The position numbers and the translations under genes are program-made. A stretch of 43,179 bases of DNA from assembly GCA_003223515.1 (NCBI GenBank), contig QHVI01000121.1:1-43179 (forward strand), read 5' to 3'. A model generated the notes under the pieces. The model did not search any database and had not been told where the DNA came from. It saw only the letters and a program-made list of their open reading frames with translations. Source of the DNA: Candidatus Angelobacter sp. Gp1-AA117. Its GTDB lineage: Bacteria; Acidobacteriota; Terriglobia; Terriglobales; Acidobacteriaceae. Positions within the stretch are counted from its first letter, which is position 1; each line of letters opens with the position of its first letter. Shown here one piece after another: positions 25,323-37,200 of this stretch.

Positions 25323-28270
25323 TGGTTGAGCGGAGCATCGCGATGGTGGTCGCTTTGCTGGGTGTGCTGAAGGCTGGGGGAGCGTACGTGCCGATGGACC
25401 CGGGACATCCACGGGAGCGGCTCCGGTTCATGGTGGAGGACACTCAGGCGGCGGTAGTGCTGACCCAAACGAGGTTTGCCGAGCCGATGCGGGGCAGCAG
25501 CGCGCACATAATCTGTGTAGAGGACGAATGGGACGAGATTACGCGCGAGAGTGACCGGAACCCGGAGGGCAATGTTGGTCCGGGGAACTTGGCCTATGTG
25601 ATCTACACCTCCGGTTCTACAGGCCGACCCAAGGGCGTCATGGTGCCGCACCGGGCGATTAATCGCCTGGTGTTGAATAACCGTTATGCAAAGTTTGAGG
25701 CGGGTGATCGGGTAGCTTTCGCTTCGAACCCAGCCTTCGATGCCGCGACCATGGAGGTGTGGGCGCCGCTGCTGAATGGCGGAAGCATCGTGGTCATCGA
25801 CCAATCCGTGCTGCTGGATGCCGCTAAGTTTGGAGAAACACTGAAGAAGCAGGCGGTAAACATCCTGTGGCTTACGGTAGGTTTGTTCAATCAATATGCC
25901 GACGCATTGGCGGAACAATTCTCCGGTCTGCGATATCTGATTGTCGGGGGCGACGCGCTTGATCCGCGAGTCATCGGACGGGTGCTAGATGGCAATCGCC
26001 CACAGCACCTGCTCAACGGATATGGCCCCACTGAAACAACCACCTTTGCGATAACTCACGAAATTGATGCTGTGACAGAAAAGGCGCGAAGCATACCGAT
26101 AGGACGACCGATTACGAATACTCGCGTCTACATTTTGGGAGCGCAAGGGGAGCCAACGCCAATAGGCGTGGCAGGAGAGCTTTACATCGGCGGAGAGGGA
26201 TTGGCCAGAGGGTACTTAAATCGCACAGAATTGACAGCCGAGCGGTTTGTGCCGGATCCATTTACTACCGAAGCAGGGGCGAGGATATACAAAACCGGGG
26301 ACTTGGCCCGCTGGCTGGCGGATGGCAACATCGAGTTTGTGGGGCGGAATGACTTCCAATTGAAGATCCGGGGATTCCGGATCGAGTTGGGAGAGATCGA
26401 AGCCCGGTTGGCGGAACACCCTGCAGTGCGCGAGGCGGTGGTGCTGGCGCGGGAAGACGAGCCTGGGGATAAGCGACTGGTGGCCTACTACACGGCTTCA
26501 GGCAGCGGCGAGGCTGAAGCAGCGAGCATGGGAGCGGAGCAGCTGCGGGCGCACCTGTCGGCCGTTCTTCCTGACTACATGGTGCCGGCGGCGTATGTGT
26601 ATTTGGATCATCTGCCGCTGACGCCGAACGGGAAGCTGGATCGCAAAGCGCTGCCCGCGCCGGAACAGGACGCCTATGCGGCACGTGGGTATGAAGCGCC
26701 GGTGGGCGGGGTGGAAACGAAGCTGGCCGATGTCTGGGCCGAAGTTTTGAAAGTGGAGAAGGTGGGCCGCCACAACAATTTCTTCGAGCTGGGCGGACAC
26801 TCCCTGCTGGCGACTCGGGTAGTCTCTCGAATCCGGGAAGTGTTTCATGTGGAATTACCGATTCACAGCCTGTTCCAAAACCCTACGGTAGCCGGGTTGG
26901 CCCTCCAGGTGGATAAGGCAGCCATAACAGCGGCTCCGCCTCTGCGGGCTGTGCCCCGGGAGCAGTCTCCGCGATTGTCCTTTGCCCAGGAGCGCTTGTG
27001 GTTCCTGTCACGCTACGAGGGGGAAGCAAGCTTATATAACGTTCCGGTAGCTTTGCGGCTGCGGGGCCCCTTAAACAGAGAAGCCTTGCATGCCGCCCTG
27101 CAGGAAATTGTTGCCCGTCATGAAGTGCTGCGCACCAGCTTCCCGGAGACCGACGGCGTAGCCAGACAAAATATCGCTTCAACCGTTGTTTTATCCATGC
27201 CTGTGGTTGAGATGGGCGAGAGTGAGATGCCGGAATTCCTGCAGCAGCAGGCGCGGCTTCCATTCGATCTTGCCACCGGGCCGCTCATCCGCACTTGCCT
27301 GCTTGAACTTGGGAAGCAGGATCATGTCCTGCTGGTGGTGATGCATCACATCGTTTCTGACGGGTGGTCGCTGGGGGTGATGCTGCGAGAGATCAACGCG
27401 CTGTATGACGCTTTCAGCAGAGGTGTGGCTTCCCCATTGCCACTTCTGGCGATTCAGTATGCCGATTATTCGGAGTGGCAACGGGAATGGCTGCAGGGCG
27501 GGGTGCTGGAACGGCAGCTCGATTACTGGAGAAAGCAGCTGGCAGGCCATGAAACGTTAAGCCTGCCTACAGATCGTGCGTACTCGGCCAGGCCAACGCA
27601 GGCGGGAGCGACGGAGAAGTCGCGTCTGCCCAAGCTACTGCTCAGCAAACTGAAGTTATTAAGCGACCAGCAGGGCACTACATTATTTATGACGTTGCTG
27701 GCGGGCTTCGAGATTCTTCTGTACCGCTATACCGGTCAGACAGATATCTCGGTAGGCTCGGCGATCGCCAACCGGAGCCGGCAGGAACTGGAATCACTGA
27801 TCGGGTTTTTCGTAAATACCCTGGTATTGCGCACCCAATTTACGGGAGACTCTTCCGTGGCTGAGTCATTGCAGCGGGTGCGCGACGTTTCGCTGCAGGC
27901 TTACGCTCACCAGGACATTCCCTTCGAGCGTTTGGTCGAAGCCCTGGATCCGGTTCGCGATCTCGGCCATACGCCTTTCTTTCAGGTCTTGTTTGCTCTG
28001 CAAAATGCTCCTCTGCCGACGGTCTCATGGAAGGGGCTGGAAGCCACAGCCAGCACTTTGGAGACCGGCACCTCGAAGTTCGATCTGACCTTGTCGGCGC
28101 ATGAACATGAAGAAGATGGCGAGTTGGAGTTGTTACTCGAGTACCGGACAGAGTTATTCAACCCGGAACGTATCAAGCGGCTGCTGCAGCACTATCGAAC
28201 CCTGCTGGAAGGAATCGCGGTGTCGGTGGAGACCCGGATCAGCGAGTTGGAAATGCTAAGCGAGCCTGAG
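23381..28270 (+). repeat. Near-identical module blocks (A C-terminus - T - C), two copies
   Basis: About 1.9 kb at 23381-25270 recurs at about 26371-28270, offset 2990-2999 bases, with long stretches of identical DNA through the A-domain C-subdomain, carrier and condensation domains. The two copies differ mainly by scattered substitutions and an added Gly-Ser codon group. This indicates recent duplication or gene conversion between modules 1-2 and 2-3. Confidence 0.85.
25322..26900 (+). other. Module 2: A2 (Val-like code, N-terminus missing) - T2
   Basis: A2 begins at its A2 motif (LLGVLKAGGAYVPMDP); the first ~65 residues with the A1 motif are absent. The rest is intact: YTSGSTGRPKG, FDAATMEVWAPLL, NGYGPTETTTFA, YKTGDLARW, RGFRIELGEIEAR and NGKLDRKAL. 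My pocket reading D-A-M-W-I-G-G-T-F resembles valine/aliphatic codes. T2 has FFELGGHSLLATRV. If the deletion is real, activity is doubtful. Confidence 0.75.
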
Positions 28271-31200
28271 AAGCAACAGTTGCTGGTGGAGTGGAACCGT
28301 ACGGAGGCGTCGTACTCGACCAGTAAATGCGTGCATCAGTGGTTCGAAGACCAAGCGGCAAAGGCACCGCAAGCGGTTGCGGTTATGAATGAGGATGGAC
28401 AGATCAGTTATGGGGAGTTGAACCGGCGCGCGAATCAACTGGCCCATTATTTGGTGAAGATGAGCGTTGGTCCTGAGGTCAGAGTTGGCATTTGTATGGA
28501 GCGCGGATTGGAAATGCTGGTCGGCATTCTGGGAGTGCTGAAGGCAGGCGGAGCCTGCGTGCCTTTGGAACAGGATGACCCCGCCACACGGCGAAGCTAC
28601 ATGTTGAAGGATGCCGGGGCCACGATTGTACTAACGAATGAAAGATTCGCTCAGCAGATGGCTGGGTGCGCCGACCACGTGGTGGACTTAGAAAAGGCGA
28701 GAGAAGAAATCGAAAAGCAGAGCAGCGAAAATCTAAACGTAAATCTAGATCCCGAGAACCTGGCCTGGGTCATTTACACCTCGAGCTCTACTCGATGGAC
28801 CAAGAGGATGGCGATTCCTCACCGCAGCGCGGTGAGTGTGATGCAGCCGAAGTCGATTGATGCAATCGATCAGAATCCATCCGTAGAGCGATTGTTGAAT
28901 CTCTACGCGCCCACCGAAGATACGACCTATGCCATTTGTGCCGAAGTAAAGCACGATGAACATGTTGCGGTAACTATCGGGCGGTCCCAGTCCAATACAC
29001 AAGCCTACGTTCTGGACGGGCACATGGAACTGGTGCCTGTTGGCGTCAAAGGAGAACTCTATCTTGGCGGTTCAGGACAGGCGCGCGGATATCTGAACCG
29101 GCCGGAACTCACGGCTGAAAAGTTCGTACCCAATCCTTTCAGTAAAACCAGCGGTGAGCGTTTGTATCGCACAGGCGATCTGGTCCGCTACCAGGAAAAT
29201 GGCAACCTGGAGTTCCTGGGACGGCTCGATGATCAATTGAAAATAAAAGGACACCGAATTGAGCCGGGAGAGATCGAGGCCGCAGTGCTCGCATATCCTG
29301 GGATTGCGCAGGCGGGCGTAGTGGTGCGAGAGGACAAGCTCCGGGAGATGCGCCTGATCGGTTATGTGGTCAGCAGCGAGCGGCTGGATGTTGACAGGTT
29401 GCGAAGCCACTTACAGCAACGCATACCGGAATATATGGTGCCCGCGGCTTTGCTGCAGCTGGAGACGTTGCCGCTTACCGCGAATGGCAAAGTAGACCGC
29501 AAGGCTCTCCTCGGACTGCAGAGCAAAGAGGCGATGGAAGACGCCGGCAGTCTGCCATTGACCCCCACGGAAGAACTAATCGCGGGCGTTTGGTCGAGTT
29601 TGTTGGAGAAGTCAGAGATTCGACGCGAGGATAACTTCTTCGCTCTGGGTGGACACTCGCTGACGAGCATCCAGATGCTGGCGCGGCTGGAACAGGTCTT
29701 GCATCGCGAGATAGAGTCGCCTGCGATATTCGAGTTCCCGGTCCTCAAAGATTTCTCGGCATACGTCGATCGGCTTACCGGCCCTGCTCCGCTTGCCACG
29801 CTCCGGCCCATCGTCCCCGCCTCGAGAGACGGGCGTTTACCGCTGTCGTTTGCGCAGCAGCGGTTGTGGTTCCTGGGGCAGATAGAAGGGGCCAGCGCGG
29901 CTTATCACATCCCGTTCGGCCTGCATCTGAAGGGCGATCTCAACCGCACCGCTCTTCGCCGGGCGCTGGATCGGATCGTGGCTCGTCATGAAGTGCTGCG
30001 CACCACTTTCGCCTTGCACGACGGAGAACCGGTGCAGGAGATAGGCGCTGTCGAAGAGAGCAGCTTCCGTCTCCTCGAACACGACCTGCGCGGCCACAAC
30101 GAGGTCGAAGCGGAACTTGCCGCTCTCAGCGAACTGGAAGCCGGAGCGTCCTTTGACTTGGCGGCAGGTCCGCTGATTCGCGGGCGGCTGATCCGTATGG
30201 CCGAAGACGAGCATGTGCTGCTGCTCACCATGCACCACATCGTTTCTGACGGGTGGTCGCTGGGGGTACTGGTCAGAGAACTGAATGTGCTCTACAGAGC
30301 GTTTTTAGGCGGGGGAGCCGATCCCGTGCCGGAGTTGGGGATACAGTACGCCGATTACGCGGTATGGCAACGGCAGTGGATGGAGGGCGAGATTCTGCAA
30401 CAGCAGGCCGCCTACTGGAAAACCACACTGGCTGGAGCGCCGGCGTTGCTCGAGTTGCCGACGGACCATGCGCGGCCGGAGCAGCAGGATTATAAGGGTG
30501 GAACTGTGGAAGTGGAGTTGGATGAGGAGTTGACGACGAGGATCAAGGGTCTGAGCCGGCGACAGGGGACGACGCCCTACATGACCCTGCTGGGGAGTTG
30601 GGCGGCGTTGATGGGACGGCTGAGCGGGCAGCAGGAAGTGGTGATCGGGAGTCCGGTGGCGAACCGGGGAATAGTGGAGTTGGAAGGGCTGATTGGATTC
30701 CTGGTGAACACCGTGGCGCTACGAGTGGATCTAGGGGGGCGGCCGACGGTGAAGCAGTTGCTGGAGAGGGTGAAGGAGCAGGTGCTGGGGGCGCAGCGGC
30801 ACCAAGACATGCCGTTTGAGCAGGTAGTGGAGCAGGTGCAGCCGGAGAGGAGTCTGGGGCATAGTCCATTGTTTCAAGCTGTGCTGGCGTGGCAACACAC
30901 TGGGTGGGCGAAGGTGGAGTTGGCGGGGTTAAAGGTGGAGCGCTTGCCTCTGGCCGAGCACCGGGTGGCGAAGTTCGACCTGACGCTGGACTTGCGCGAG
31001 GCGGGCGGGAAGATTCTCGCGAGCATGGAATACGCGAAGGCGCTATGGGAGCGAAAGACGGCGGAGCGGTACGCGGGATATTGGCATCGGCTGGTCGAGG
31101 GGATGGCGGCCGATGAGGGAGCGGTGATGGACAGTCTGGAGGTGCTGGGCGAAGAGGAGCGGCAGCAGTTGCTCTACGGGTGGAATACGACAAACGAGCA

Positions 31201-34200
31201 TGGGCATACAGAATGTGTGCATGAGATGTTCGAGGAGCAGGTAAGGCGGACGCCGAACGCAGTGGCGGTGGTGTGCGGGACTGAGAAGGTGACCTACCAG
31301 GAGTTGAACTGGTTGGCCAACCGGCTCGCGCATTATCTGCGCCACCTGGAAGTGAAGCCGGAGGAGCGGGTTGCGATCTGTGTGGAGCGGGGAGTGGGAA
31401 TGGTGGTGGGGCTGCTGGGGATTCTGAAAGCCGGCGGCGCCTATGTGCCGGTAGATCCTGCTTATCCGACGCAATTGCAGCAATACATTTTGGAGGCGGC
31501 GGCCGCAAGATTCTTCGTGACTCAGCGCTCAGTTTGTTCGGATCCATTGGCTTACGGCAGAACAGTCATCTGGTTAAATCAGGAGTTGGAGCAAACGATG
31601 CAAATCACATGCGGCGATCCAGAGCCACTCGCGAAACCGGAAAACCTTGCCTATGTCCTGCATCGTGGGAGGCAGACCGCATTCGTCGAACATCACACCA
31701 TCGGCAAACGGCTGCGGTGGCTGGCGGCGAATCTCGATTTTGTGGAGTCTGATTCGATGCTGCATCGAGCATCGCTCGCGGACCACAATCTCGTACCGGA
31801 AACGTTCCTGCCCTTGCTACACGGGGCCCGCATCGTGATTACCGACAAGCAAGCCGAGGCTGATCCGGCGCGCTTGCGGGGGTTGATCGAAAGACACCGA
31901 ATCACGATTGCCCACCTGCCTTCTTCCATATTGCCCGCTTTGATGCACGCTCCTGCCGACGCCAGAGCAAAGCTGGCTACACTTCGGTGTGTTTCTTGCA
32001 CCGGCCCAACGCTGAAGCCCGCAATCGTGGAAGAAATCCTCCAGAACTCCAGATGCGCACTTTACCACCACTATGTTCCATTCGCAGCGGCCATGGAGGT
32101 GGCTTACCTGCGTTACGAAGCCGGCCAGGAAGATACAGGCGATTCCCTTGTTGGCAATTCGACAGGCAATCTGCGTATCTATGTGCTCGACAGCAACCGA
32201 CGGCCCGCGCCTACCGGAGTCAAAGGTGAAATATATATTGGAGGAGAGTCTCTACCCCGAACTGGCTCCGGCAAAGAACGGCAAGAACGCGTGTGCTTAG
32301 AAGGCCATCCAGAAATCAACCTGTTATCAACCGGAGATATTGGTTGCCGCCGCGACGATGGACGCCTGGAGATTTCCTATAGCCGGGGAAGATATGCATG
32401 GCTGGGAGAGCAGAACTTTGCAACCGAAGACATAGAGGCGGCGTTACTCGAAGATCCATCCATCAAAGAGTGCGCTGTAATCGTGTGCGACGGCCCGGAT
32501 TCACAGAAGCAGCTGACGGCTTATCTGGTTTCCACCGGATCCTGGGAGCCAGATCGCTATCGTAAGCACCTGCAGGACATCCTGCCGGTCGTAATGGTGC
32601 CATCCGCCTATGTTCCTCTTGCGCGGCTGCCACTGACCCAAGCCGGAGACATCGACTTGAAGGCACTCACTCAGGTCCCGGTGGTTGACCGGCATGTGAT
32701 TTCGCGCTGGGAACAACGGCTGAGTAGCGCGCCTGACATTGCTCAAGCTGCAATCGTTGCGCACAGCTTTGCGCCGGAGAGTGCGAGGTTGCATTTGGCC
32801 GATCTGATTTCTGGCTGGAAGTCGGAAGCACTGAACAACAGTGGTCTGGCGCAAGAACCTGAGCAAGGTTCGATCGCAGAAACCAGGGAAGAACAAAAAC
32901 GAACAGCAGCGGCGTTTGCCGATGGGGGACCGTTGTTGATCCCGGACGATGCTCCAAAGACCTTAACGGAGGCGTTGTTCAGAACAGCGGAGCGATACCC
33001 GAACAAGGGTATCCTCCATATCACCGGTTCGGATGAAGCGCATTTCCAAAGCTACCCGGCGTTGTTGGAAGATGCCAGGCGAATCCTTGGCGGGCTGCAC
33101 GCGAAGGGATTGAAGGCGGGAGACCGGGTAATCTTGCAATGCGAATCGTTGCCGGAGCACTTCAGTTGCTTCTGGGCTTGTGTTTTGGGTGGCATTACGC
33201 CAGTCAATGTTGCGGTGCCCCCATCCTATGCAGATCGCAATGGCGTCGTAAACAAGCTTTACAACGTGTGGAAGCTGTTAGAGGGGCCGGCCTTGATTGG
33301 GGGAGCCTTCCTGACCACATCATTGCCCAGCCTTGAGAAAATTTTCCCTGGCGACAAGTTCAAGGTTCTGTCGGTGCATGATCTCCTTTCGAACCTTCCC
33401 ACGGACAATATTCATCCCAGCCGGCCCGAGGATCTGGTTTTCCTGCAGCTCACCTCGGGAAGTACGGCAACGCCAAAGTGTATTCGAGAGAGTCATCGCG
33501 GTGTGATCGCTCACATACATGCTTCCGCCCAGTTCAATGCCTATTCACCCGACGATGTGGTTCTCAACTGGCTCCCAGTAGACCATGTGGGGGCTACTCT
33601 CACTGTGAATCTCAGAGATGTTTATCTCGGATGTCAGGAAATCCAGCTTGCCACCAATCTCGTGCTTTCCGAGCCTCTGCGCTGGCTCGACACCATGGAT
33701 GCCTATCGAGTGACTCACACTTGGTCGCCGAACTTCGGCTACAAGCTGATAGCAGATGCATTGGCCGGGACGCAGGGCAAGCACTGGGATCTGTCGTCGG
33801 TAAAATTTCTGATGAACGGGGGCGAGCAAGTCACGTTACCTGTAGTGTCTGATTTTCTTGAACGCACGGCTCCCTTTGGGATCACGCCGTCGATGATGCA
33901 GCCAACGTTTGGCATGGCTGAGGCCTGCACATGCGTGACCTACGTCAATGACTTTAATATCAATTCTGGCTTTCACTGGTTCCTGAAATCCTCCCTGAAT
34001 GGCGCTTTGCAACCAGCCGCGCCGGAGAGTTCCTCAGCGACTGCCTTTGTAGATCTTGGACCTCCCGTGCCCGGAGTGCAGATCAGGATTACCGACGAGC
34101 AAAACAACACTCTGCCAGAGGGCAGGATCGGCCGTTTCCAGATCAAAGGGAGTGTCGTAACTCGGGGTTACTTACTCAACGATGCTGCAAACAGAGAGGC

Positions 34201-37200
34201 ATTTGTCGGGGATGGATGGTTCAATTCCGGCGACTCGGGTTTCATCTGGAATGGACGGCTGACCCTGACGGGCCGCGAAAAAGAAATGATCATCGTTCGC
34301 GGTGCGAACTTCTATGCATACGAGATTGAGGAGGTTGTGAACAGGATTCCAGGAACCATTCCTACCTTTAGCGCTGCGACTGCCGTGACTGATCCGCTTG
34401 CGGGAACTGAAGGCTTGGCTGTCTTCTTTGTCCCACAAACTGAGGATAGCGAGCAAAAGATCAGGCTGGTAAGTGAGATCCGGAAGGTTGTGGCGAGTAA
34501 CCTCGGCATTAGTCCGGCGTTTGTTGTTCCCTTGACACGAAGCGAATTTGCCAAGACTACCAGTGGGAAGATACAGCGGAATCAGATGAGGCGATCGCTC
34601 GAGTCCGGCGGCTATAACTCGATCCTCAAAGAAATAGATCTGGCGCTCGAAAATGAAAATACCCTGCCTGGCTGGTTCTATCAAAAGCTTTGGCGGCCCA
34701 GGAAGATCAAAACCGTCCCAGTGGCGGGTCTTGGCCGCACCGTGGTGTTTCTCGACGCACTTGGCCTGGGAGCACGAGTGTGCGAGAAAATGGCGCATCT
34801 TGATCGGGCGTGCATCATGGTGCGTGCTGGCGCGAAATTCGAGCAAATCGAAGCGGATCACTTTCAGCTCAATCCGGCGGATCCTGAGGACTACCGGCGC
34901 TTGTTCTCCACGATTGCAATGCAGGGTACCCCGATTGCACAGGTGCTGCATCTGGCGACATATTGCGGAGCCCCACGCCAATGGTGTGAACCCGGCCATC
35001 TCGACTTTTCGGTGGATGAAAATCTCATTCCGACGCTGTACCTGATTCAGGGTTTGAACGTGTTGCCGGAATCACATCGCCCTATCCGGCTGTTGGTGAT
35101 GTCCAGCCATAGCCAATCCATAAGAAAGGACGACAAACTCGATTGCACCCGCGGTGCCGTTACGGGACTTCTTAAGACGGCTTCACAGGAATTCCCCTGG
35201 CTGCAATGGGGACACGTAGACCTGCCCGGCGCCAGCGTGGACGACGATGTTGATCTGGTCCTAATGGAACTTCAGGCGCAGGAGAAAAATTGTGAAAGGG
35301 CGTGGCGCAACGGTCGCCGGTGGGTCCCAAGGTTGCAGCCTGTGGATTTCAGCCGGACAGGCAACAGCGAGTCATTGCCATTTAAGCAGGGTGGCTTCTA
35401 CCTGATGACCGGGGGTCTCGGAGGTATCGGCACACACATTGCAAGATATCTGCTCAGCAACTATCAGGCACGTATTCTTATCGTCGGCCGCACACCTCTT
35501 CATAGCCAGCCGGAATCTTCGAACACAAATGGCAAAGTGGATGAAAAACGGAAAGTGTACGAGGAATTGGGGCGCCTGGGCTGCGTTTATTACAGGCACG
35601 TTGATGTTTCTGATTCCACAGGTCTGGCCGCCGCCGTTGCAAATGCCAAACACCGTTGGAATGCTGAACTCGCAGGCATTATTCACCTGGCGGGCGTCTA
35701 TCAGGAACGTGCATTAGTTGATGAAACCAAAGAAAGTTTTGATGCCGTTTTGCGTCCCAAACTCCAGGGATCGCTGGCTCTCCATAGCCTGATTGCTCAC
35801 TCACCTCAAGCGCTTTTTCTTTCTTTCGGATCGGTTAACGGGTTCCTTGGCGGTTTCTCGGTCGGTGCATACTCGGTTGCCAATGCTTTCCTGGACTCAT
35901 TGACCGATTTTCAGCGAGAACTCGGCTTACACAGCTATTGCCTGAATTGGTCCTTGTGGGAAGAGACAGGAATGAGCCGTGGTTTGGCCACGAAGGAAGC
36001 CGCTCGTGCACGAGGCTATTACAGCATCGCTCAGGAACAGGGTGTTCCTTCGATGCTGGCGGTTCTTCGTCGTGATTGTATTCATCCTTTTATAGGGCTG
36101 GATGCGAGCAAAGAAGCAATTCGCCAGCACTGTGAAGACGGCTCTCCTGAGTTGAGACGGCTGGCGGCCTGTTGTGTTTCGCGGGATAGTGCGGTAGATG
36201 TCACGGAACTGGAACAGTCGCTACCTTTTGGCTGCAAGTTGCAGCTGCTGGAGCGGATGCCAACCACTGCCTCAGGAGAAATTGACCGCGATGAACTGGC
36301 CAGACTTGCTCGAAGCAAGGGTGGAATGCAGCGGGAATTCATAAAACCGCGGACCGCGGTGGAAAACCAGATTGCTCAGATCTGGCAGGAGCTGCTTGGG
36401 ATCAGGCAAATAGGAATTAAGGACAACTTCTTCGAGCTTGGCGGACACTCCCTGCTGGCGGTAACCTTGATCGAGCGCATGCGCCGCAACGGCTTTAAGG
36501 TGGATGTGCGGTCGCTGTTTTCTACCCCTGTGCTGGCCGAGCTGGCGGCCAGCGTGGACGCCTCGGGTTCCGCCATCGAGGTTCCCCCCAACCGGATTCC
36601 CTCCGGCTGTCAGGCCATCACGCCGGAGATGTTGTCGCTGATCGAGTTGACGCAGGAGGAGATCGACCGGATCGTGAGCAGGGTGCCGGGCGGAGCGGAG
36701 AATGTGCAGGACATTTATCCGCTGGCTCCCTTGCAGGAAGGCATCCTCTTCCACTATCTACTGGGCGGAGAGGGCGATCCTTATCTACTGGCACATCTGA
36801 TGAGCTTCGATACCCGGGCACGTGTGGACAGTTTTTTGGCGGCCATGCAGGGAGTGATTGACCGGCACGACATCCTGCGCACAGCGGTGCTGTGGGAAGG
36901 TCTTACCGAACCGGTGCAGGTAATCTGGCGGCAAGCGCCTCTACCGGTGGAGGAGATCAAACTGGATTCGGAAACAGGTGATGTCGCCGGGCAGCTATAT
37001 GCCCTGTTTGATCCGCGACATTACCGCATCGAAGTGCGGGAGGCGCCGCTGCTGCGCGTTTACTTATCCTACGACAGGCAAAAGGATCGCTGGCTGATGA
37101 TGTTGTTGAACCATCACCTGGCGGGCGACCACACCACGCTGGAAGTGATACAGGCGGAGATTCAGGTGCATCTGTTGGGACAGCAAGCTTCGCTGCCCGC

